DNA of 64,000 nt. Origin: Clostridium frigoris (GTDB lineage: Bacteria > Bacillota > Clostridia > Clostridiales > Clostridiaceae). Positions 8,846 through 17,931 of this stretch are shown here, one piece after another (position 1 is the stretch's first letter; each line of letters starts with the position of its first letter). The stretch spans positions 1 through 64,000 of the forward strand of contig NZ_JAHLDV010000010.1 in assembly GCF_018861865.1 (NCBI RefSeq), read 5' to 3'. The translations under genes and the position numbers were made by a program. The notes below the pieces were generated by a model. The model was not told where the DNA came from. It ran no database searches and saw only the letters and a program-made list of their open reading frames with translations.

Positions 8846-9208
8846 TCAAAAAATATCTTTGTACCCACCATCAATTAATTTTCTTATTTCTGGAGATATT
8901 ATTCTTATTAGATTTTTATTAGAGTTTATACTTATTGTTACTTCATTTTCTTGGGCTTTAGCAGAAATTAAATACTTTATAACATCTTCAATTATTTTAG
9001 TTTGTTTAGAATTATTAAAATAAAAAGTATAAGTTTTAATTGGACTTGTTGCTCCAGGTAATACACTTCCCGCTAATTCAATTCTTGCAGATGTTATATT
9101 CTCAAATTTAAGTTCGTTTATAGTAGGTGACACGCTTTTAGAACATCCCGTTATTAACACTATACATAATATTAAACCAAGGGTTGTAATTCTAATAAGC
9201 TTATACAT
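8846..9208 (-). CDS. Small lipoprotein
   Basis: A 120-residue protein with a lipoprotein signal: a basic start (MYKLIR), a hydrophobic core and the lipobox LITGC, with lipidated Cys at about residue 22. The mature part is about 98 residues, beta-rich, and carries no motif I recognise. It faces the outside of the membrane. It is followed by a ~280-base region (9209-9487) before the CRISPR array in which I see no gene. Confidence 0.65.
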   Translation of the reverse strand: MYKLIRITTLGLILCIVLITGCSKSVSPTINELKFENITSARIELAGSVLPGATSPIKTYTFYFNNSKQTKIIEDVIKYLISAKAQENEVTISINSNKNLIRIISPEIRKLIDGGYKDIF

Positions 9209-9487
9209 ATTTCACCTTACTTCTAAATATTTACTTTATATACGAACATCAAAATAGAAAAGCTCATAAGTTCACAATTGATTTCAGCTTCTTTTAATCT
9301 TTTCTGCTTAAGTTTCTCCTTTTAAAATTGATAGGCTATATCTTGTATATACCTTGTAATACATACTTTCTACACTTATATATCACTATTAAGGTTATAA
9401 AATATTTCGCCTATTTCTCTCCAATAAATAAACCATGCAAGCTGTATCCTAATATATTTTCATTTTCACAAGTATCATAATGATAAT

Positions 9488-12281
9488 TAAGGAGCGACCA
9501 AAACTTTATACAACAGCCCGGCAGAAACCTAATATTTCAATCCACGCTCCTATGTAAGGAGCGACATTTAAGGGTGGTGGTTACGTAGGGTATGCGACTG
9601 ATTTCAATCCACGCTCCTATGTAAGGAGCGACCTCAACAGGATAATGGCCAGGATGATGCAGACACAATTTCAATCCACGCTCCTATGTAAGGAGCGACT
9701 TTTCAAAACTAATTTTAAAGTACCTTTTCATCGATTTCAATCCACGCTCCTATGTAAGGAGCGACAAATATTGACGGTAAACAAACAGTAAGTGCAAGAA
9801 TTTCAATCCACGCTCCTATGTAAGGAGCGACAATCATAGCAGGATATAGAGTGCCACTTTATTTAATTTCAATCCACGCTCCTATGTAAGGAGCGACACC
9901 CCTTAATTTTATTTTTACTAAATTGCAGTGCAATTTCAATCCACGCTCCTATGTAAGGAGCGACGCTACTATAAAAGCACATGAGGAATATAACAATATT
10001 TCAATCCACGCTCCTATGTAAGGAGCGACAAAACTGGTACTGCATATAAAGCTAAAAAAAGTATTTCAATCCACGCTCCTATGTAAGGAGCGACGAGCGG
10101 TAAAACATCATTGTTAGGTAATTTAACAAATTTCAATCCACGCTCCTATGTAAGGAGCGACGAAATGAATATCAAACAATCAAACTTATATTAAAATTTC
10201 AATCCACGCTCCTATGTAAGGAGCGACTATTTCACATCAGACGAGATAAAAGACATCGAAAATTTCAATCCACGCTCCTATGTAAGGAGCGACTATACAC
10301 ATATTGCCATACTTTTACTTATATGGATATTTCAATCCACGCTCCTATGTAAGGAGCGACCAAGGAAGTTTCAACGAAATGGATATAAAATAATAATTTC
10401 AATCCACGCTCCTATGTAAGGAGCGACGTCTAGTTACGGACAGGATAAATTTAAAATAAAAATTTCAATCCACGCTCCTATGTAAGGAGCGACCATCTAA
10501 TACGCAAAAACTATTACATACGCTTTGGATTTCAATCCACGCTCCTATGTAAGGAGCGACTGTTAAGCGATGATGAAATACTTTGCCAAACCAGATTTCA
10601 ATCCACGCTCCTATGTAAGGAGCGACTTGAAATACAAGCAAAGATTAATAACTTATATATTATTTCAATCCACGCTCCTATGTAAGGAGCGACCACAAAA
10701 TCCTTTTGCTTGTTTTTCTGTATCAAAATTTCAATCCACGCTCCTATGTAAGGAGCGACATTTCCATGGGCTAAACAATATGCCGATACTATGAATTTCA
10801 ATCCACGCTCCTATGTAAGGAGCGACGCCACAATTTACTATTCTAACTTCTTGTATACTAGATTTCAATCCACGCTCCTATGTAAGGAGCGACAGTAATG
10901 GTAAGAGTACCTTACTAGACCTCTTAATTTCAATCCACGCTCCTATGTAAGGAGCGACCAAATAATACTTCGTTAAGTTTATCTTCAAGTTCGATTTCAA
11001 TCCACGCTCCTATGTAAGGAGCGACTTATAAGCAATGGGCATTGGAAGTGCCTGGTATTGATTTCAATCCACGCTCCTATGTAAGGAGCGACCATATGAA
11101 GCAACTCTGTGCCTTACAATCTCATGTATTTCAATCCACGCTCCTATGTAAGGAGCGACCTTCTACTTGCGAATACTCTTACACATTTCTCTTATTTCAA
11201 TCCACGCTCCTATGTAAGGAGCGACAACCTAAGTTTTTCAATCTTTTAATTGCGGTAAAATTTCAATCCACGCTCCTATGTAAGGAGCGACTACAATACC
11301 TCAAGTTTGTGATGATGTTTGGTCAATTTCAATCCACGCTCCTATGTAAGGAGCGACTAATGGATATGCATAAATGTTTAGACTGCAATCAAATTTCAAT
11401 CCACGCTCCTATGTAAGGAGCGACGTAGCAATCTTTACATTTATAACTGGACCAGTAGATTTCAATCCACGCTCCTATGTAAGGAGCGACTGAAAATGTA
11501 TGCCGAGCTTATAGGAAACTATAAATTTCAATCCACGCTCCTATGTAAGGAGCGACACCAAAACCCTTTAATTCACTAATCTGGTCAAAAATTTCAATCC
11601 ACGCTCCTATGTAAGGAGCGACGATACACATGATTTAAGAAATTTGTAGGGGCTTAATTTCAATCCACGCTCCTATGTAAGGAGCGACTATTAATATTTC
11701 TGATATATGATCTACTTTTAAAATTTCAATCCACGCTCCTATGTAAGGAGCGACCATCAGTAGTAAATATATTACATACACCATCATTATTTCAATCCAC
11801 GCTCCTATGTAAGGAGCGACGCTATTATAAGTTGATCCCCTATAGGTAGTACCAATTTCAATCCACGCTCCTATGTAAGGAGCGACATTATCTTCAAGTA
11901 CATGCCATATATCATCAAAAATTTCAATCCACGCTCCTATGTAAGGAGCGACGTTTTATCAATATCGTTAAGTACTTCCTTAATAGATTTCAATCCACGC
12001 TCCTATGTAAGGAGCGACTAAATTTAGTAGATACCTTGGTGAAACGATAATGATTTCAATCCACGCTCCTATGTAAGGAGCGACAAGATAGTGATGGAGA
12101 TAATCTAACTTATGTTTGATTTCAATCCACGCTCCTATGTAAGGAGCGACTAAGAAGTATGAAGTTTGGTCAGGGTTTAATGTTATTTCAATCCACGCTC
12201 CTATGTAAGGAGCGACTAGACTCTATTATTTGACTAACTGTTTCTACTGATTTCAATCCACGCTCCTATGTAAGGAGCGAC
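9488..12281 (-). CRISPR. Type I-C CRISPR array, 42 full repeats plus one degenerate
   Basis: Forty-two apparently identical 32-nt repeats run from 9534 to 12281 with a 65-67 nt period, giving 41 spacers of 33-35 nt. On the transcribed (minus) strand the repeat begins GTCGCTCCTTAC and ends GTGGATTGAAAT, with the hairpin GTCGCTCCT...AGGAGCG typical of type I-C. The left end has a degenerate copy keeping only the 11 bases at 9488-9498, followed by a normal 35-nt spacer; this marks the old, leader-distal end. The leader and cas genes lie at the right end, so the newest spacer is 12217-12249. I saw no duplicated spacers and no obvious match to the rest of the window, but this was by eye. Confidence 0.98.
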
Positions 12282-12447
12282 AGCAAAAATGGCCAAAAAT
12301 CCGTTAAATTTATAAGGATTAAAGATATTTTTGCACTTTTTTTGTTAAATTATATCCCTCCTACCATATATTTCACCTTTAACAAAAGGTTTTTACTATA
12401 TTTATGGTGCGAAGGCTCCACGATTTTATGTTTGCTTAACATACGCA
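12282..12447 (-). promoter_or_regulatory. CRISPR leader
   Basis: AT-rich, non-coding 166 bases between the cas2 stop and the first repeat. It contains long T/A runs and an AAAATCGTGGAGCC...TTCGCAC segment near cas2 that resembles conserved type I-C leader sequence. It should hold the array promoter and the site where new spacers are integrated. Confidence 0.75.
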
Positions 12448-12738
12448 CTAAATTATAAGCGTACCTTCAACATCAATTGATTCCTTTGCACCTATATGCA
12501 CAATCTTATTTTTATAATTGTTCCCTAAATAATAAAATCTCAAACTATCTTTATCCTTATCAATGATTTGCTCAAGCTTATGCTGAACCTCACGGCATTT
12601 AGCTGCATCTAATACACACTCAAAAACTGAATTTTGAACACGCTGACCGTAATTAACGCATTGTTTTGCAACCTGGCGCAACCGTTTCATGCCACTTGGC
12701 GTTTGTGTATTTACATCGTATGTTATAAGTACTAACAT
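12448..12738 (-). CDS. cas2: CRISPR-associated Cas2
   Basis: A 96-residue ferredoxin-like protein that pairs with Cas1 in the spacer-integration complex. The start region MLVLITYDVNT carries the conserved aspartate at the end of the first beta strand. RRYYLGNNY-like sequence (RFYYLGNNY) and the C-terminal strand VEGTLII are typical of type I-C Cas2. I chose the ATG at 12738 because it begins exactly at this motif and has an upstream G-rich site; the longer frame from 12756 overlaps the end of cas1. It is the last cas gene, next to the leader. Confidence 0.95.
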   Translation of the reverse strand: MLVLITYDVNTQTPSGMKRLRQVAKQCVNYGQRVQNSVFECVLDAAKCREVQHKLEQIIDKDKDSLRFYYLGNNYKNKIVHIGAKESIDVEGTLII

Positions 12739-12746
12739 TTTATCAC

Positions 12747-13778
12747 CTACTTCCACATAAATGGAGGATATCCATCCAAGTCACCACGGATAAACCTGCC
12801 CAATAGCATTGCCTGAACATAAGGTACTAGTCCCCATTCTACTTTTTCTTGCAAAAATTGATGCGTAATTTTCTCTTGCTTCTTGCTTTGCCAAGCTTTT
12901 AATATGCTTTTTCTTGTATCCTCATCCATGTTAACTGCTCCATTTTCTTTTTGTGTAAACCCTTTTGAATTTACTTCCCTTTTGTTTATTAGCGATATAA
13001 CAAATCGATCCGCATAGACCGAACGTAACTCTTCCATCATATCAAGAGCTAATGACACTCTACCAGGCCTGTCACGATGTAAAAATCCTACATAAGGATC
13101 TAATCCAACTGTTTCCAATGCCGCCGCAACATCATGCGCTAAAAGCGTATATACAAATGATAACATCGCATTAACATTGTCTAAAGGCGGACGTTTATTA
13201 CGACAATGAAAATAAAAAGATTCTTTTTGTTGAAGAATTAGATCGTCAAATACGCTAAAATATTGTGATGATGCTTCCCCCTCATATCCTCTTAGTTGAT
13301 CTAAATTTTCACTTTGTTCAACTAATGAAAGCGAATTTACAAGAGTTTTAGAAACTCCTTTTAACTTATCAACATCAAGTCTAATTGCATAATCACGAGT
13401 TGCACGTTCAATAACCCAACGCGCATTATAAATTTTCCCTATAATAAAGTTTTTAGCTATTTTATTACTCTCCTCATTACTGTCTGAAAGCCTGTATTGA
13501 GCTTTTCTTAAAGTAACATTGCCCCTAACCTCCCCAACTACCCTTGCAAGGAACCTACCACTTTGTTTCATAAAACTTAATGCAATGTTATGTTTTGCAC
13601 ATGCACCCATTAATGCTGGACTCGCACCAGTATAACCAAAAGCTACAATACCTTCAAGATTGTGTAATGGAATTCTTGAAATTTCTATTTGCTCTTTTAA
13701 AATTACAATATTTTCTCCATCAAGTGATAAATAAGTATTTGGAGATGTAACATAGAGTGTATTTAATAGCTTTCTCAT
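12747..13778 (-). CDS. cas1: CRISPR-associated Cas1 integrase
   Basis: A 343-residue Cas1 of the I-C type, the metal-dependent nuclease/integrase that inserts new spacers at the leader end. The N-terminal beta domain has the LEGIVAFGYTGASPALM segment. The C-terminal helical domain has the catalytic Glu within RGYEGEASSQYF, the His in FLHRDRPGR, and the acidic residues of ALDMMEELR. Length is normal. It overlaps cas4 by four bases (ATGA) and ends just before cas2, so adaptation genes are translationally coupled. Confidence 0.97.
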   Translation of the reverse strand: MRKLLNTLYVTSPNTYLSLDGENIVILKEQIEISRIPLHNLEGIVAFGYTGASPALMGACAKHNIALSFMKQSGRFLARVVGEVRGNVTLRKAQYRLSDSNEESNKIAKNFIIGKIYNARWVIERATRDYAIRLDVDKLKGVSKTLVNSLSLVEQSENLDQLRGYEGEASSQYFSVFDDLILQQKESFYFHCRNKRPPLDNVNAMLSFVYTLLAHDVAAALETVGLDPYVGFLHRDRPGRVSLALDMMEELRSVYADRFVISLINKREVNSKGFTQKENGAVNMDEDTRKSILKAWQSKKQEKITHQFLQEKVEWGLVPYVQAMLLGRFIRGDLDGYPPFMWK

Positions 13779-14443
13779 TCTTTCACCTCCAAAATATTTT
13801 TATTAATATAATTAAGTGCGGATGGATTTTTACATAACTTTGGCATGCAAACCTCAGTAAGTGAACATGCTTTACAACTTTTAGATATTTTAACTTTAGG
13901 TGTATATCTTCTGTCATATAATTCATGCATTTCTTTAAAAATAGTTTTTACACGATCACGTAAGTCATTATCAAATATAATTTTAAGTCTACGTTTTGTT
14001 TCGCCATAAAATAAATATGCTTCAGGGATTTTACATAATAGCATTTCCTCAATACACATAGCCTGTGCACATAATTGTAGAACATCCGATTCATCTTCTT
14101 TTGGTTTCCCACGCTTATACTCCACAGGAACTGGTTTGTATTTTCCAGTCCTGCCAAATATATTTACCCCATCCGAATCCTTATGTAGCTCAACCACATC
14201 ACAAGTTCCAGTTATTCCAAGTGTATGCGAAAATATTTTCATTCCACGCGAAATAATTATATCTCCACGCTTTTCTTTTAATGTATCATCATGTGTTTTC
14301 TCATGAAGAATTTCGCCCTCAATTGTTCGAAGATTTTCTTGCCATTGCTGTTCAATGTGTATTAATGCCCATTGACGTTTACAAAATTCAAAATGTTGTA
14401 TCCCAGACAATAGCAAAAAATCATCTTCTTTATATTCCATCAT
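13775..14443 (-). CDS. cas4: CRISPR-associated Cas4
   Basis: A 222-residue RecB-like exonuclease with a 4Fe-4S cluster, which trims prespacers and selects those with a correct PAM. The first cluster cysteine is in HFEFCKRQWAL near residue 20. The other three are in CKACSLTEVCMPKLC near the C-terminus. Between them lie GEILHEKTHD, the acidic nuclease residues of GTCDVVEL and the VEYKRGKPK lysine motif. It overlaps cas7 by 14 bases and cas1 by four. A second Met is three bases downstream of the start. Confidence 0.95.
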   Translation of the reverse strand: MMEYKEDDFLLLSGIQHFEFCKRQWALIHIEQQWQENLRTIEGEILHEKTHDDTLKEKRGDIIISRGMKIFSHTLGITGTCDVVELHKDSDGVNIFGRTGKYKPVPVEYKRGKPKEDESDVLQLCAQAMCIEEMLLCKIPEAYLFYGETKRRLKIIFDNDLRDRVKTIFKEMHELYDRRYTPKVKISKSCKACSLTEVCMPKLCKNPSALNYINKNILEVKE

Positions 14444-15287
14444 ATATTTCTGGTGTTAACCCTTCTAATGTTTCATTAGAAATATTATAATCATTAATAC
14501 TTTTTGGTATATCTACAATTGGTACAACTTTCAAACTTCTATGCACCTTTGCAGAAGAATATTGGCCCATTTGTGCATTATGTTTCCACCAATAAACCTT
14601 ACATACCTCCATGCTTCCATCCGGGCGAGCAGATGAACAATCATTTTCAAAAAGTGTAATTAATGACTTTTTAATAATTTCACTATCCTCTTCACTAAAA
14701 CCTGTCTTTGTTGCTAATTGTGTATTAATGCTTCCATAAATCACATAAACACCAAATTCAACTCTATGCTTCATACCCATTGTATCTGAACTTTTCTTAT
14801 CTGGGTCTTTCTGAGTTTCTCCATTAACACTTTTTGTTATTTGCATACTTGATATCTCAATGGGTGAAATACTTACAGCACAATGGATTGAAACTGGTCC
14901 CCTTATCCCTATTGAAACAGAATTATCCGCTCCTGCTTTAAATGCAAATACTTGCCCAAAGCTTCTAACATCAATCCATTTTTCGCAAGCTATTTTTGCA
15001 TAGTTTTCCTTATCTTTATTTGATTTTTTTAGTTCTGGGCAACCTTCAGCCCTATCCTTAAGACTTCTAAAACCATCTGTTCTTCTCTCATCCGATTGAA
15101 CAAATATTGCCTCACCCATGTCTTGAAGGCGATTACGAATTTTTCTTTTGATGCAAACATCAGAAATCTCACCAAACCCATCGTAATTTTCTCTAGGTCT
15201 ATTCCCATTTAGTGGGTCTCCATTAGGATTCGCATTTTTCGCTGAAATGACAACTGCAAAATCAATTTTTTTTACAAAATTACTCAT
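14430..15287 (-). CDS. cas7c: Cas7 (Csd2), Cascade backbone subunit
   Basis: A RAMP-family protein of about 285 residues that forms the helical backbone of the type I-C Cascade along the crRNA. The start region IDFAVVISAKNANPNGDPL is the family signature, followed by GEISDVCIKRKIRNRL and a G-rich thumb region. I moved the start to the ATG at 15287, which has a GGGGAG ribosome site and lies one base from the cas8c stop; the longer frame (to 15332) would run back into cas8c. Several copies assemble per complex, so coupling to cas8c may be important for dosage. Confidence 0.95.
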   Translation of the reverse strand: MSNFVKKIDFAVVISAKNANPNGDPLNGNRPRENYDGFGEISDVCIKRKIRNRLQDMGEAIFVQSDERRTDGFRSLKDRAEGCPELKKSNKDKENYAKIACEKWIDVRSFGQVFAFKAGADNSVSIGIRGPVSIHCAVSISPIEISSMQITKSVNGETQKDPDKKSSDTMGMKHRVEFGVYVIYGSINTQLATKTGFSEEDSEIIKKSLITLFENDCSSARPDGSMEVCKVYWWKHNAQMGQYSSAKVHRSLKVVPIVDIPKSINDYNISNETLEGLTPEIYDGI

Positions 15288-15288
15288 A

Positions 15289-17205
15289 TTAAATCTCCCC
15301 TTCGTTCGTTTTTTGTAATTTCTTTTTTGCATTTTCTTCTATTCTTTTATTTTTTTCATTTATAAAAACTTGTCTTTGACAATAATATCCTAAGATATAA
15401 CTATCATCTAACTTCTTCAGACTTATAAATTCTTCATATGGTATCATAGAATTTATTTTTGTCATTAGTTCCGTTAAGCTTGTGCCCTTTAACCCTAACC
15501 TTGCCATATATGGCTTAAGCTTATCTGTAATAATACCCCATGTTTTATAAGGATGAATTTTAAATTGATGCATTAATCTTTCTGCATTTGTATCTCTTTT
15601 TTCACCAACCGTATATAACGCATATTCTTCAATTTGCTGTGCTACTGCTAGAAGCCTGCCAAAAATGTAACTCCTATCCCTCTGATTTTCATCAAGTGAC
15701 ATTGACCATTCCTCCTTAAATTTATCATATCTATATTTTTTCACTAATGCACAAGTTATTGTTAATGTTTTCTGCCATTCCCAATTTTCCATTGATAGTG
15801 GATTTGAAGCACGGTTTAACGCGGAATTTACAAAATCATAAGGTATTCTAGCGCCATCAATAATACATTGTAATAACCTTTCTACTGTTGATTTTTTTAA
15901 CTTATCATTCACTTTATCACCATAACATGCTAAAGCTATATCTTTAGGAGATGGAGCACCGATAAAAGTAATGGCCTTGAATTTTAATTTTCCTTTTTCA
16001 TCAACTCCATCAGGTACTTTTTTATACGTATGTTGCCAAATGCAAGTCTTATGCCAATTCTCAATCCTATTTAAAAAATCAATACCATCAAGCTCACGGT
16101 AATAGGTGATAGATAGTCTTCCAGTTGTTGCGGCATCTAGCCCCATAATAATTATTTCCGCTTTTGTATTTAAATCACAACCATAACCTGCAATAGCACT
16201 ATTAAGCCTTTTTGCAAACTCCTTTTCAGTTGAAATAGCAGGTGGCTCTTCTTTACCAAACATACTATCTTGAGTATCGCACATAGGGTCAGGTATATCT
16301 TGATTTTTAGTGCCCCATACTATAATCACCTGATCACCATTTTTATAACCTTGTTTTTCTATAAGCCATCTTAATGCACTATGTGCTTTTTGTGAAGTTT
16401 CGTAACCAATACTCACAACTTTGTTTTTGTCATTTTTGCCCCCAAGCCGTCCTTGATATGTAAAACCCGTATCATCATTTGCTGAAATAAGCTTTGCCTT
16501 ATCTCCTGTATGTCTAATCTTTGCAGAATGTTTTACTGAACAAGGAATGACTTTTCCCTTTACATAACACAAGTCTACCTTTTCTTGAAGACTTAAATAA
16601 TAATTAATATAACTTTCATAGATATCTTTATCAAGCCATACAGCAGATTCATCTTCACCTGAAATTTCCACCCTGAATCTTATGAAAGCATCACTTTGAT
16701 CACTTACTCCAAGCTTCACACCTTGTTTAAGCCCTCCATTATCATTACATATCATTATCTTCTGATGTATTAAATCTGATATAAGTGCTTTGTTTTTTAA
16801 ATAACTTAAAATTGCACTAACTTTTGTATTAGAGTAAGGTGAATTACACCAGCCCTCAAGTTTTTCTATATAATTTTTGTAGAATTCTTCACCTTTTTTC
16901 TTGTCTACATAATTGCAATAATCACCCGCAACATATTGCAATTTATCGCAAAGTGGATGTGGTAAATTTCCATTGCCCCTTGCAGCTGAATCTTCATTTA
17001 CAGGAATAATTGTAACTACCTCATTTTTTTCAAGTATCCTTGCTCTTAAGAATTCTCCATCCCCATTAATAGCTATCTCTATATGTGCATTTTGAGTTGA
17101 ATGGGCAATAGGAAGAAGTGTAATTCTCTTCTCATCTGTTCCAGGAACACCCACTTCAATCCTACAATTCTCATAAGTATCATAAAGTTTCTGTATCCAG
17201 CTCAA
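15289..17205 (-). CDS. cas8c: Cas8c (Csd1), large Cascade subunit; TTG start
   Basis: A protein of about 638 residues, the large subunit that recognises the PAM and recruits Cas3 in type I-C. The family N-terminus SWIQKLYDTYE begins directly after a TTG at 17205, which has an AGGAGGGGGAG ribosome site six bases upstream. I therefore use this TTG; the longer frame to 17259 starts deep inside cas5 with no ribosome site and an unrelated leader. The true gene overlaps the cas5 end by 26 bases. In many type I-C loci an internal start in cas8c gives a separate small subunit (Cas11c); internal Met codons exist in the C-terminal third, but I cannot pick one with confidence. Confidence 0.93.
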   Translation of the reverse strand: MSWIQKLYDTYENCRIEVGVPGTDEKRITLLPIAHSTQNAHIEIAINGDGEFLRARILEKNEVVTIIPVNEDSAARGNGNLPHPLCDKLQYVAGDYCNYVDKKKGEEFYKNYIEKLEGWCNSPYSNTKVSAILSYLKNKALISDLIHQKIMICNDNGGLKQGVKLGVSDQSDAFIRFRVEISGEDESAVWLDKDIYESYINYYLSLQEKVDLCYVKGKVIPCSVKHSAKIRHTGDKAKLISANDDTGFTYQGRLGGKNDKNKVVSIGYETSQKAHSALRWLIEKQGYKNGDQVIIVWGTKNQDIPDPMCDTQDSMFGKEEPPAISTEKEFAKRLNSAIAGYGCDLNTKAEIIIMGLDAATTGRLSITYYRELDGIDFLNRIENWHKTCIWQHTYKKVPDGVDEKGKLKFKAITFIGAPSPKDIALACYGDKVNDKLKKSTVERLLQCIIDGARIPYDFVNSALNRASNPLSMENWEWQKTLTITCALVKKYRYDKFKEEWSMSLDENQRDRSYIFGRLLAVAQQIEEYALYTVGEKRDTNAERLMHQFKIHPYKTWGIITDKLKPYMARLGLKGTSLTELMTKINSMIPYEEFISLKKLDDSYILGYYCQRQVFINEKNKRIEENAKKKLQKTNEGEI

Positions 17206-17917
17206 TAATCTCCCCCTCCTTTTCAAATTCCTTAAGTCCACTAAAATTATTATCATCAAACACCTTAGGTTTCATTGATGCTAGCTCACGTTTTATAGTG
17301 CATTCGTCAGGTTTGAGAAATTTGATATAGCCATTATTCATTATTGGTGTCCAAAGCCTAGCCATTAGTACATCTTCTCCTGTTTCATCCGGATAATCAA
17401 AGCCATGAAACATTAGCCCAAAGGAAAGCGACCCATAATTATCATAAGCTCCCTCTCCCTCCCCAAATTTGCATGGTTCAACATATGCCTGGCACTCCCT
17501 AGTTCCTAGAAAAACATCCCGTCTACCACCACATTTAATCATTCTTTTAGAAATTAAATAATGCTTATTCTCATTTCTGTCCTGCTCTAAATTAGGGCGA
17601 TTATAATTCCATTCAAAATGGGCCCTTACTTGGTATTCAACATTAGCAAGGTACGTATAAATTGACAGAGTATTTCCTCCACTAAAATTTACAGGTCGTA
17701 TTCCCTGTGATTGAGTTTTAATCAGATTCATTACCCTAACTTCGTCAATTATCCAGATTAGTGTAGGCTTCCAATATACACTCTCAAGTATTCCCTTTAA
17801 TGCCTGATAAGTTGGAACTTGATATGAGAATTTCTCTCCTCCAATCCTATTTATAGGATCGCTAAAAAGTGCGTATCGCCCACTAACTTTGAATTCAACA
17901 ATATTTTCTCTTTCCAA
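17180..17917 (-). CDS. cas5c: Cas5c (Cas5d), pre-crRNA endonuclease
   Basis: A 245-residue RAMP protein. In type I-C it replaces Cas6: it cuts the array transcript at the base of the repeat hairpin and stays bound to the 5' handle in Cascade. The start region EFKVSGRYALFSDP is typical, as are the SYQVPTYQALKGILESVYWKP segment and the glycine-rich LGTRECQAYVEP region. Length is normal. It follows cas3 by 14 bases and overlaps cas8c. The absence of any cas6 in the locus agrees with this role. Confidence 0.95.
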   Translation of the reverse strand: MERENIVEFKVSGRYALFSDPINRIGGEKFSYQVPTYQALKGILESVYWKPTLIWIIDEVRVMNLIKTQSQGIRPVNFSGGNTLSIYTYLANVEYQVRAHFEWNYNRPNLEQDRNENKHYLISKRMIKCGGRRDVFLGTRECQAYVEPCKFGEGEGAYDNYGSLSFGLMFHGFDYPDETGEDVLMARLWTPIMNNGYIKFLKPDECTIKRELASMKPKVFDDNNFSGLKEFEKEGEIIELDTETL

Positions 17918-17931
17918 TTATCTCAACCTCC

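Noticed and set aside
10570-11416. Open frames of 67-124 residues within 10570-10801 and 11042-11416
   Set aside because: They run through the CRISPR repeats and repeat the same translated repeat unit (FQSTLLCKER); they are artefacts of the array.
15289-17259. Cas8c starting at 17259
   Set aside because: The first 18 residues are unlike the family, lie inside cas5 and have no ribosome site; the TTG at 17205 fits all three criteria.
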